Assembly: GCA_041627895.1 (NCBI GenBank)
Contig: JBFKQC010000001.1
Location: forward strand, 62,001 to 126,000
From: JBFKQC01 sp041627895
GTDB taxonomy: Bacteria > Pseudomonadota > Alphaproteobacteria > Rhodobacterales > Rhodobacteraceae
DNA length: 64,000 nt
Reading direction: 5' to 3'
The first letter of the stretch is position 1. Each line of letters starts with the position of its first letter. The translations under genes were made by a program, and so were the position numbers. Under the pieces are notes generated by a model that searched no databases, had not been told where the DNA came from, and was given only the letters and a program-made list of their open reading frames with translations. This document shows, one piece after another, positions 50,572 through 59,642 of this stretch.

Positions 50572-51425
50572 TCAGGGCCGCCTGCGCGACGTGACCGGCC
50601 CGTCGCCCTGCGCCGCGATCCGGGCGATTGCCGCCTCGATGGGCTCGAAGGCCACCGCCATGTGGTACGCGTTGGCGTGGATCAGCGTCGCCGCATCCGC
50701 CGCGATCGCCACATGGCCCTTCCAGAACAGCAGATCGCCGCGCGCCGGCGGCGTCTCCGGGGGCAATGCCCGGCCAAGTTCCGCCGCCTGCATGTCGCTG
50801 TCGCCGGGGCAGGGGATGCCGCAGGCCAGGCAGGCGGCCTGCACCAGCCCGGAACAGTCGATCCCGAAGGCCGAATTGCCGCCCCATAGATAGGGCGTGC
50901 CCAGCAGCAGCTCGGCCACGTCGGCCGGGTTGCCGAAACGCTGCCCGACGGGTGCCAGGTGCACCGCGGGAACGAACTGGCGAGCCGGCTCGCCCCGGTC
51001 CGAAGGGTCGATCTCGATTTCCGCCCAGCCGTCGCGTTCGCCGACCACGCGCAACAGCGACCCGAAGGACAGGTGAAACGCGCGGCTGGTGTCCTTCAGC
51101 CCGGACGCCGCCTTGCGGTAGCTGCGCGCCGCCACAACCCGGTGCGTGACAGCGGCGGCCGGGTACAGCAGGGCGCTGCCGACATAACCGCAATAGCCGT
51201 CGCGCTCGGCAAAGCCGAAACTGTGGCGGCCATCGTCGTCGAGCACGACGAACACCTCGCCGGTGACAAGCTCGCGCGCGCGCGCGCCGTCCGGGCGCGA
51301 CAGCAGCGCGACGCTGGTCACGCTCGGCTGCCGGCGCGCGCCCTCGACGAATCGCCCGGCTTCCACCTGTCCGCGCAGCGAGACATGCGCGACGCGCCCG
51401 TTCGAGGCCAGGCGCCGCCGGTCGG

Positions 51426-51429
<4 letters not shown>
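50572..51429 (-). CDS. NlpC/P60-family cell-wall endopeptidase with SH3 domains
   Basis: This 285-residue C40 peptidase cleaves within peptidoglycan stem peptides in this family. The N-terminal 150 residues form SH3b-like modules (GYCGYVGSALL and DGWAEIEID); the catalytic domain has GIDCSGLVQ (Cys), GDLLFWKGHVAIA (His) and the third polar residue in HANAYH. No signal peptide is visible, so it may act on recycled muropeptides in the cytoplasm, like YkfC. The GTG start overlaps the aminopeptidase stop (GTGA), which supports a joint peptide-recycling role. Confidence 0.9.
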
Positions 51430-52811
<1,382 letters not shown>

Positions 52812-52873
52812 GGGCGCTTTCCGGTTGCTTGGTCCGGCGCCAGCCTAGCTGCTGGGGCGCCGCCCGCAAGCGG

Positions 52874-53251
52874 TTAGACCGACAGGTCCTGCACGTCCCA
52901 GATCGCCACCAGCGACCGCTCGCCCAGCCGCGCCAGGCGGCTGACATTGGCGGCGAGCGCCGCGTCGTCGCGGGTGCCGGCAAGCGCCTCGACCGTCCCG
53001 GCAACGCGCGCTAGCTTGGCCAGTCCGATCCGGTCTGCGATGCCGGATATCTGTCGCGCGCATAGACCGAGTTCGCCGAAGTCCGCGGCCCTCCACAGCG
53101 CCTGCGCCCGTTCCAGCAGGACCGCGAGGTCCTCCATCGCGGCACAGATCGCGGCCTCGCCGCCGATGCAGCCGAAGTGAAGGCAGATCTCTTCCAGCCG
53201 CCGCATATCCAGTTGCACGGCCTCTGACGGCCGCAGCTTGCATACCTGCAT
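52874..53251 (-). CDS. degenerate Hpt-like helical protein
   Basis: This 125-residue protein is almost entirely helical and its repeats resemble a histidine phosphotransfer domain: CARQISGIADRIGLAKLAR aligns with the Hpt core HxLKGSAxxxGxxxLA, but the phospho-accepting His is replaced by Arg. It would thus be a pseudo-Hpt that could bind a response regulator without phosphotransfer. The ATG at 53251 has AAGGGG at good distance, better than the GTG nine bases upstream. It is divergent from the carbonic anhydrase gene. Confidence 0.6.
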   Translation of the reverse strand: MQVCKLRPSEAVQLDMRRLEEICLHFGCIGGEAAICAAMEDLAVLLERAQALWRAADFGELGLCARQISGIADRIGLAKLARVAGTVEALAGTRDDAALAANVSRLARLGERSLVAIWDVQDLSV

Positions 53252-53292
53252 CGGCACCACACCCCTTGTCCCTCATGCTCGGGCAGGCTGAT

Positions 53293-53312
53293 CCGAACTG
53301 ACGAATATTCGG
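53293..53312. promoter_or_regulatory. inverted repeat in the pseudo-Hpt/carbonic anhydrase promoter region
   Basis: CCGAA (53293-53297) pairs with TTCGG (53308-53312), and CGAATATTCG (53302-53311) is a 10-bp palindrome. They lie 80-100 bp upstream of the carbonic anhydrase ATG in an AT-richer patch and could be an operator. Confidence 0.3.
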
Positions 53313-53393
53313 TTGATCCGATATGCGGAAATGGCTCGAATTTCGCGAAAATGCCCGCTAGAGAGGCCGGGAAACGAATTGCCGGGGACCGCG

Positions 53394-54044
53394 ATGCAAG
53401 CCGCCAAGCCGCTGCCTTCCTATCTCGTCCAGCGTTACCGGGGCTGGCAAGCGACAACCTATGCCGAAAACCAGGCCTGGTACCGGCGGCTGGCCGGCGA
53501 AGGCCAGCATCCGCGGGCCATGATCATCTCGTGCTGCGACAGCCGGGTGCACGTCACCTCGATCTTCGGCGCCGACCAGGGCGAGTTCTTCATCCACCGC
53601 AACATCGCCAACCTGGTGCCGCCCTACGAGCCCGACGGCGACCACCACGGCACCTCGGCCGCGGTCGAATACGCGGTGACCGCGCTGAAGGTGGCGCATA
53701 TCGTTGTCGTCGGGCATTCCAGCTGCGGCGGGGTCAAGGGCTGCTTCGACATGTGCTCGGGCGCGGCGCCGGAGCTTCTGGACAAATCCAGCTTCGTGGG
53801 GCGCTGGATGGATCTGCTGCGCCCGGGATACGAGCGGGTCAAGGGCATCGCCGAACCCGCCGAACGGCTGCGCGCGCTGGAACACGAGGCGATTCTGGTG
53901 TCGCTGGAAAACCTGATGACCTTCCCCTTCGTCGCCGCGGCGGTCGAGGACGGGTTGCTGACGTTGCACGGTCTCTGGAACGACATCTCGGAAGGCGCGC
54001 TGGAACAATACGACGCCGCGCGCGGCGAGTTCGTCGCCGTCTAG
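53394..54044 (+). CDS. beta-carbonic anhydrase
   Basis: This 216-residue beta-class zinc enzyme interconverts CO2 and bicarbonate. Ligands are Cys47, His108 and Cys111, with the Asp49-Arg51 dyad in CCDSR and GHSSCGG completing the site. The ATG at 53394 follows a GGGGACC. It is followed after 90 bp by sbtA-sbtB on the same strand, so the operon combines bicarbonate uptake with CO2/bicarbonate interconversion. Confidence 0.95.
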   Translation: MQAAKPLPSYLVQRYRGWQATTYAENQAWYRRLAGEGQHPRAMIISCCDSRVHVTSIFGADQGEFFIHRNIANLVPPYEPDGDHHGTSAAVEYAVTALKVAHIVVVGHSSCGGVKGCFDMCSGAAPELLDKSSFVGRWMDLLRPGYERVKGIAEPAERLRALEHEAILVSLENLMTFPFVAAAVEDGLLTLHGLWNDISEGALEQYDAARGEFVAV

Positions 54045-54134
54045 CCCGATGACGCCCCGCCGGAATGCCCCGCCCTGCGCGCCGGCAAGGCGATCGGCGG
54101 TACGCTATTGCGCCTGTGTCCGGCGGGGGCGCGG

Positions 54135-55112
54135 TTGAACGACATCCTGGCACTGGCGGCGGGCAACCTGGTGTCGCCGATCATCCTCAGCTTCGCGCTC
54201 GGGCTGTTCGCGTCGCTGGCGCGGTCCGACCTGTCGATCCCCGAGGCCGTGGCCAAGGGGTTGTCGATCTACCTGCTGTTCGCCATCGGCTTCAAGGGCG
54301 GGGTCAGCGTCGCCTCGCACGGGATCGACGCCACGCTCGCGCTGTCGCTGCTTGCGGGGCTGGTGCTGTCCTTGTCCCTGCCGCTGGTGGCCTACGCGCT
54401 GCTCGGCGCGATCACCCGGCTCTCGCCGACCGACGCCGCGGCGGTCGCGGGCCATTACGGCTCGATCTCGATCGTGACCTTCGTGGCGGCGACATCGGTG
54501 CTGGAATCGCAGGGGATACTGGCCGAGGGCTACCTGGTGGCCGTCGCCGCCGTGATGGAGGCGCCGGCGATCCTGTCGGCGCTGTGGCTCGCGGCGCGGG
54601 CCGGGCGCTCGGCCAGGATGGATGCCGGGCTTTGGCGCGAAATCCTGCTGAACGGTTCGATCGTGCTGCTGATCGGCGCCTTCCTGATCGGCTGGGCGAC
54701 GGGGCCGGAGGGGCTGGCCGAGATCGAGGCCTTCGTGGTGGCGCCGTTCAAGGGCGTGCTGTGCCTGTTCCTGCTCGACATGGGTCTGGTCGCGGGGCGT
54801 GGGCTGCGCCAGGGCAGCAGGCTGCTGGACGCGGGCGCGATCGGCTTTGGCGTGGCGATGCCGCCCATCGGCGCGGCCGCCGGGCTGGCGATGGCGCTGG
54901 CGCTCGGGCTTTCGACCGGCGGCACGATCCTGCTGATGACGCTTGCGGCCTCGGCCAGCTACATCGCGGTTCCGGCGGCGATGCGCGTTGCTCTGCCCGA
55001 GGCCAATCCCTCGGTCTACCTCACGCTGTCGCTCGGCGTGACCTTCCCCTTCAACCTGACGGTGGGCATTCCGCTTTACCTCGCTGCCGCCACATGGATG
55101 ACCGGAGCCTGA
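54135..55112 (+). CDS. sbtA: sodium-dependent bicarbonate transporter SbtA
   Basis: This is the SbtA-type Na+/HCO3- symporter of the inner membrane, 325 residues with about ten helices. The family blocks are FAIGFKGGVSVA in the first half, GHYGSISIVTFVAA with the conserved GHYGS motif, and GTILLMTLAASASYIAVPAA in the second half. The TTG at 54135 is preferred because of GGCGGGGGC upstream; a TTG at 54108 is the alternative. sbtB follows after 3 bp. Confidence 0.93.
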   Translation: MNDILALAAGNLVSPIILSFALGLFASLARSDLSIPEAVAKGLSIYLLFAIGFKGGVSVASHGIDATLALSLLAGLVLSLSLPLVAYALLGAITRLSPTDAAAVAGHYGSISIVTFVAATSVLESQGILAEGYLVAVAAVMEAPAILSALWLAARAGRSARMDAGLWREILLNGSIVLLIGAFLIGWATGPEGLAEIEAFVVAPFKGVLCLFLLDMGLVAGRGLRQGSRLLDAGAIGFGVAMPPIGAAAGLAMALALGLSTGGTILLMTLAASASYIAVPAAMRVALPEANPSVYLTLSLGVTFPFNLTVGIPLYLAAATWMTGA

Positions 55113-55115
55113 GCC

Positions 55116-55427
55116 ATGCAGACCCATCCCGCCAAGCGTGTCGAGATCATCATCGAGTCCCCGATGGAGCGCCGGCTAAAGGCTGCGATCGAGGGCACAG
55201 GCGTCAGCGGCTACACCGTGCTGCCGGTGCTCGGCGGCTCGGGCCGTTCGGGGCGCTGGAGCCGCGAGGGCCAGGTCAGCCGCGCCGGCGGCATGGTCGC
55301 CGTGGTCTGCATCATCCGCCCGGAACGGCTCGAGGGCCTGCTGCAGGCGGCTTTCGCGGTGGTCGAGCAACATATCGGCGTGGTGTCCGTCACCGACTGC
55401 GAAGTGCTGCGCGCCGAGCGGTTCTGA
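55116..55427 (+). CDS. sbtB: PII-like regulator SbtB
   Basis: This 103-residue PII-superfamily protein inhibits or gates SbtA in response to adenine nucleotides in cyanobacteria. The PII fold is readable in RVEIIIESPMERRLKAAI, the T-loop area YTVLPVLGGSGRSGRWSREG and VVCIIRPERLEGLL. The cyanobacterial C-terminal CGPxGC redox motif is absent. It starts 3 bp after sbtA, the typical layout of the module. Confidence 0.9.
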   Translation: MQTHPAKRVEIIIESPMERRLKAAIEGTGVSGYTVLPVLGGSGRSGRWSREGQVSRAGGMVAVVCIIRPERLEGLLQAAFAVVEQHIGVVSVTDCEVLRAERF

Positions 55428-55662
55428 GGTCTTGCCACGGCGAGGGCCACCGCCGCCTGGTCGCCCTGGCTCGAGCGCGACCCCGGGACGGTTCCTACCT
55501 ACGAGGGTCCCGACAGCGGCGTCGGCAACCGGCAGACCTGGACCAGCGAGAACCCCCAGGTCGAAAGCGGCTGACACAACCGCCGCCCGCCTGCTAGTCT
55601 GGCGCGAACATGAACCAGGGAATTTTGGTCCGCACCCCGAGAGAGGCCGGGCCGGGACGTCA

Positions 55663-56304
55663 TTGCGGCAGCTGATTGCAACCATTGCCGGGCACGTGAT
55701 CGCGCTTTTCGCGCGGATCGTCACCGCGCCCCGGGTGATCTGGGACGGCTGCGACCCGGTCCGCCGCCAGCGGGTCTATTTCGCCAACCACACCTCGAAT
55801 GCCGACTTCATCCTGGTCTGGACCGTGCTGCCGCCGCCCTTGCGCCGGGCGACCCGGCCCGTGGCCGCCGCGGATTACTGGCTGATCAACCCGCTGCGGC
55901 GGTTCATCGGCGAGAAGGTGTTCAACGCCGTCCTCATCGACCGCAACCCCGAGACCCGCACCGACGACCCGGTCGCGCAGATGGTCGAGGCGCTGGACAC
56001 CGGCGTTTCGCTGCTGATCTTCCCCGAGGGCACCCGGAACGTCACAGACGACCCGCTTCTGCCGTTCAGGACCGGCCTCTTCCACCTCGCCGGCGCGCGG
56101 CCGAACGTCGACCTGGTGCCGGTCTGGATCGACAACCTCAACTCGGTCCTGCCCAAGGGCGAGGTCGTGCCGGTCCCGCTGATCTGCACCGTCCGGTTCG
56201 GCGCGCCGATCCATCTTGAGACCGGCGAGACCAAGGACGCCTTCCTGACGCGGGCCGAGGCGGCGCTGCTTTCCCTGTCCGGCGCCGAGGAGCGGGCCGC
56301 ATGA
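55663..56304 (+). CDS. PlsC-like lysophospholipid acyltransferase
   Basis: This 213-residue acyltransferase of the PlsC/AGPAT family acylates lysophosphatidic acid or a related lysolipid at the membrane. The catalytic HX4D is NHTSNAD (His43, Asp48) and the substrate-binding block is IFPEGTRN. The TTG at 55663 gives a normal N-terminal helix; the frame is open upstream to 55432, but that stretch is Pro/Arg-rich and unlike a protein start. Its stop overlaps the cdsA-like start (ATGA). Confidence 0.88.
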   Translation: MRQLIATIAGHVIALFARIVTAPRVIWDGCDPVRRQRVYFANHTSNADFILVWTVLPPPLRRATRPVAAADYWLINPLRRFIGEKVFNAVLIDRNPETRTDDPVAQMVEALDTGVSLLIFPEGTRNVTDDPLLPFRTGLFHLAGARPNVDLVPVWIDNLNSVLPKGEVVPVPLICTVRFGAPIHLETGETKDAFLTRAEAALLSLSGAEERAA

Positions 56305-57248
56305 CCGCACCGCCGGAATTCGCGACTCTGCTGGCCGGAATTCTGGTCTTTCTCGTGGTGGCGACACTCGTCGGGCGCAGCCTGCGCGCGCGCCTCGCCC
56401 CGGACTATTCCAGCCCGGCCATCGAGAACCTGAACGCCCGGATCGGAGCCTGGTGGGCGATGGTGACGCTGCTGGCGCTGGCGCTGCTGGCGGGCCGCGC
56501 CGGCGTGGTGATCCTGTTCGCGCTGCTGTCGCTCGCGGCACTGCGCGAGTTCCTGACGCTGACGGTCAAGTCGCGCGCAGACCACTGGGCGCTGGCGGCG
56601 GCGTTCTTCGTCGTGCTGCCGATGCAGTACTGGCTGATCTGGATCGACTGGTACGGCTTCTATTCGATCTTCATCCCGGTCTACGCCTTCCTGTTCCTGC
56701 CGATCCTTTCGGCCCTGCGCGGCGAGGTCGAGGGATTCCTGCCCCGCATCGCGGAAACCCAATGGGGCCTGATGATCTGCGTCTTCTGCGCCAGCCACGT
56801 GCCGGCGCTCTTGTACCTGCAAATCCCCGGCTTCGAGGGCAGGAACGTGCTGCTGATCGCGTTCCTCGTCGTCGTCGTACAGCTCAGCGACGTGCTGCAA
56901 TACGTCTGGGGCAAGTTGCTCGGCCGGCACCGGATCGCGCCGTCGCTATCGCCGTCGAAGACCTGGGAGGGCTTCCTCGGCGGTGTCCTCTCGGCCTCGG
57001 CCGTCGGTGCCGGGCTCTGGTGGCTGACGCCGTTCACGCCCTGGCAGGCGGCGCTGATCGCGCTGCTGGTCACGCTGATGGGCTTTTTCGGCGGGCTGGT
57101 GATGTCGGCGATCAAGCGCGACAAGGGGGTCAAGGACTGGGGCCACCTGATCGCCGGGCATGGCGGGTTCATCGACCGGCTCGATTCGGTGGTGTTCTCG
57201 GCGCCGATCTTCTTCCACGTCCTGCGCTATTTCTGGTCGGCGGTATGA
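56301..57248 (+). CDS. CdsA-like phosphatidate cytidylyltransferase
   Basis: This is a 315-residue polytopic inner-membrane enzyme that makes CDP-diacylglycerol from phosphatidate. The CdsA signature is complete: LSPSKTWEGFLGG and KRDKGVKDWGHLIAGHGGF followed by DRLDS. It is the second gene of a four-gene lipid operon and is probably an additional CDS gene, since the housekeeping cdsA normally sits with uppS and dxr. Confidence 0.93.
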   Translation: MTAPPEFATLLAGILVFLVVATLVGRSLRARLAPDYSSPAIENLNARIGAWWAMVTLLALALLAGRAGVVILFALLSLAALREFLTLTVKSRADHWALAAAFFVVLPMQYWLIWIDWYGFYSIFIPVYAFLFLPILSALRGEVEGFLPRIAETQWGLMICVFCASHVPALLYLQIPGFEGRNVLLIAFLVVVVQLSDVLQYVWGKLLGRHRIAPSLSPSKTWEGFLGGVLSASAVGAGLWWLTPFTPWQAALIALLVTLMGFFGGLVMSAIKRDKGVKDWGHLIAGHGGFIDRLDSVVFSAPIFFHVLRYFWSAV

Positions 57249-57640
57249 ACGGCCGGGTCGCGCGCGTGGCGGGCAGCAATCTGGCGCACATGGCCGGGGG
57301 ATTCGTGCTGATGGGAAGCTGGGCGGCGTTTGCCAACCGTGCGCATCCCTGGCCCGCGCCGCTGCTCGCCGGGCTGGTGCAGGGCGCGCTGACCGCCGTG
57401 ATCACGCTGTTTCTGAAGCGCGTGGTCGAGTCCGTCTCGGCCCGGTTCAGCGATCACCGGCGGCGCTGGGTGCCGCCGCTGGCCGCCGCCGGCATCTCGG
57501 CCGGGCTGCTGACGGTTGCGCACGGGCTGGCCGGGACGCCGGCCCTGCTCGCGACGATCTCGGTGCCGTTCTGCGTCGCGACCGGCTATGCCGCGATCTA
57601 TGCGCAGACGCTGGCGACGCGCGGGGGCGCCGATGGCTGA
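57245..57640 (+). CDS. small membrane protein of the phospholipid operon
   Basis: The 131-residue protein has three to four hydrophobic segments (LAHMAGGFVLMGSWAAF, LVQGALTAVITLFL, GISAGLLTVAHGLAG, FCVATGYAAIYAQTLA). No family is recognised. It is coupled to both neighbours: ATGA overlap with the cdsA-like gene and an 8-nt overlap with the CDP-alcohol phosphotransferase. A role in presenting or moving the lipid product is a guess from position. Confidence 0.75.
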   Translation: MNGRVARVAGSNLAHMAGGFVLMGSWAAFANRAHPWPAPLLAGLVQGALTAVITLFLKRVVESVSARFSDHRRRWVPPLAAAGISAGLLTVAHGLAGTPALLATISVPFCVATGYAAIYAQTLATRGGADG

Positions 57641-58271
57641 CCCGCGGAACCGCCGCCCGATCGCCAGCCGCAACGCCGCCTGGGCGCGGGGCCTCGCGCG
57701 GTGGCTGGCCGCGACATCCGTTTCGCCGAACGCGATTTCCATGGCCTCGGTCGCCTTCGCCGCGCTGGCCGGCGCCGCGTTCTGGCTGTCCGGCGGAGCC
57801 GAGGGCTGGGTGCGCGCCGTCTGGCTGATCCTCGCGGCGCTCGGCTGCCAGTTGCGGCTGGTCTGCAACCTGATGGACGGGCTGGTGGCGGTCGAGGGCG
57901 GCAAGGGCGCGCCGGACGGCCCGTTCTGGAACGAGGCGCCGGACCGCGCGGCGGACATCCTGATCCTCGTGGGCCTCGGGCTGGGCGCAAGCGCGCCCGC
58001 CCTCGGCTGGGCGGCGGCCACGGCCGCGGTGCTGACGAGCTATGTGCGAGAGCTTGGCGCGGCGCAGGGGCTCGGCCAGGACTTCGCCGGACCGATGGCC
58101 AAGCCGCAGCGGATGGCGGCGGTCACCGCTGCGGCGCTGGTCGCCGTGCCGCTGCCCGTCGTCGCGGGGTGGCCGGTGCCGGTTCTCGCGCTGTGGCTGG
58201 TCTGCCTCGGCGCCTTCGCCACGGCGGCCCGCCGCAGCCTGCGGCTGATCGCGGGGCTCAACGCCCGTTGA
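57633..58271 (+). CDS. CDP-alcohol phosphatidyltransferase-family protein
   Basis: This 212-residue six-helix enzyme transfers a phosphatidyl group from CDP-diacylglycerol to an alcohol in this family. The CDP-OH-P motif is recognisable but altered: MDGLVA followed by V instead of R, then GPFWNEAPDRAADI in which the first Asp of the G-x3-D-x3-D part is displaced by Asn-Glu. The NExPDRxxD form occurs in a subgroup I recall from alphaproteobacteria. Alcohol substrate unknown. It ends the four-gene operon. Confidence 0.82.
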   Translation: MADPRNRRPIASRNAAWARGLARWLAATSVSPNAISMASVAFAALAGAAFWLSGGAEGWVRAVWLILAALGCQLRLVCNLMDGLVAVEGGKGAPDGPFWNEAPDRAADILILVGLGLGASAPALGWAAATAAVLTSYVRELGAAQGLGQDFAGPMAKPQRMAAVTAAALVAVPLPVVAGWPVPVLALWLVCLGAFATAARRSLRLIAGLNAR

Positions 58272-58327
58272 GGCCCCCGCGAATTGATTCTGCACCTGCG
58301 AGGGATTTCGCCGATGCTGCACTGCAG

Positions 58328-58379
58328 TACATACGTGATACCGACGTAATACCGACGCGATACCGCACGCCGATTCCGG
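58328..58379. repeat. short ATACCGACG repeat array, copy 2
   Basis: TACATACGTGATACCGACGT (58328-58347) and GCCGATTCCGG (58369-58379) are identical to the blocks at 43659-43689, but here 21 bp with a further ATACCGACG (58349-58357) and a diverged GATACCGCACG lie between. It lies in the convergent gap between the lipid operon and asd. Confidence 0.65.
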
Positions 58380-58386
58380 CCCGGGA

Positions 58387-59409
58387 TCACGCCAGTTGCA
58401 GCACCCGGTTTCCGAGCGTTTCGGCGATCTGCACCGCGTTCAGCGCCGCGCCCTTGCGCAGGTTGTCGCTGACGCACCAGAGGTTCAGGCCGTTCTCGAC
58501 CGTCGAATCCTGGCGGATGCGGCTGATGAACGTGGCATAGTCGCCGACGCACTCGACCGGCGTCACGTAGCCACCGGGTTCGCGCTTGTCGACGACCAGG
58601 ATCCCCGGCGCGGTGCGCAGGATTTCGCGGGCCTCGTCCTCGTCGAGGAACTCTTCGAACTCGATGTTCACCGCCTCGGAATGGCCGACGAAGACCGGAA
58701 CCCGCACGCAGGTCGCGGTGACCTTGATCGCCGGGTCGACGATCTTCTTGGTCTCGGCGACCATCTTCCATTCTTCTTTGGTCGACCCGTCCTCCATGAA
58801 GACGTCGATATGCGGGATCACGTTGAACGCGATCTGCTTCTGGAACTTCTGCGGGTCGCGTTCCTGGCCGGGCACGTACATGCCCTTGGTCTGCTCCCAA
58901 AGCTCGTCCATGCCTTCCTTGCCCGCACCGCTAACCGACTGATAAGTCGAGACGACGACGCGCTTGATCCGGGCGCGGTCGTGCAGCGGCTTCAGCGCCA
59001 CGACCATCTGCGCGGTCGAGCAGTTCGGGTTCGCGATGATGTTGCGGTTCTTCACCATCTCGATCGCGTCGGGGTTCACTTCCGGAACGATCAGCGGGAT
59101 TTCGGGGTCGTAGCGATACAGGGACGAGTTGTCGATCACCACGCACCCCGACTTGGCCGCCTTCGGCGCATAGGTCCTGGTCGCGTCCGAACCGATGGCG
59201 AACAGCGCGATGTCCCAGCCGGTGAAGTCGAACGTGTCGAGGTCCTTGGTCTTCAGGGTCTTGTCGCCAAAGCTGACCTCGGTGCCGAGCGATTTCCGGC
59301 TGGCCAGCGCGGCGATCTCATCGACGGGGAACTGGCGCTCGGCCAGGATGTTCAGCATCTCGCGGCCCACATTGCCCGTGGCGCCGGCGACGACGACCTT
59401 GTAGCCCAT
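58387..59409 (-). CDS. asd: aspartate-semialdehyde dehydrogenase
   Basis: Asd reduces aspartyl phosphate to aspartate semialdehyde for lysine/diaminopimelate, threonine and methionine synthesis. The 340-residue protein has the NADP motif GATGNVGREML (9-19), catalytic Cys130 in NPNCSTAQM, the STYQSVSGAG block and HSEAVNIEFE. The ATG at 59407-59409 follows AAGGAGACACCAG. It is divergent from the multiheme cytochrome gene. Confidence 0.95.
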   Translation of the reverse strand: MGYKVVVAGATGNVGREMLNILAERQFPVDEIAALASRKSLGTEVSFGDKTLKTKDLDTFDFTGWDIALFAIGSDATRTYAPKAAKSGCVVIDNSSLYRYDPEIPLIVPEVNPDAIEMVKNRNIIANPNCSTAQMVVALKPLHDRARIKRVVVSTYQSVSGAGKEGMDELWEQTKGMYVPGQERDPQKFQKQIAFNVIPHIDVFMEDGSTKEEWKMVAETKKIVDPAIKVTATCVRVPVFVGHSEAVNIEFEEFLDEDEAREILRTAPGILVVDKREPGGYVTPVECVGDYATFISRIRQDSTVENGLNLWCVSDNLRKGAALNAVQIAETLGNRVLQLA

Positions 59410-59642
59410 CTGGTGTCTCCTTGTTCGGACGGCGCCTGATACCGCAAGCCGGGCGGCGGGGGAAGGGGGCTGCCCGCGCCTTTTGCCGCAGCGCAGCATT
59501 TCGCCCGCCATGTCGCCTGAACGACGTTCGATTGAGTTTGCGGGTTTGGATTCGCGCAAAAGGCTTGGTGATCCTGCTGGCCCGGCTTAGGCTTGGCGCG
59601 GTTGGTTCAGAGACACTCGATTTCCGGGAAAGGGATTTTGCA

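Noticed and set aside
55432..55662. Upstream extension of the PlsC-like gene
   Set aside because: The 77 extra codons are Pro/Arg/Thr-rich, unlike any acyltransferase N-terminus, and a TTG with the normal first helix follows.
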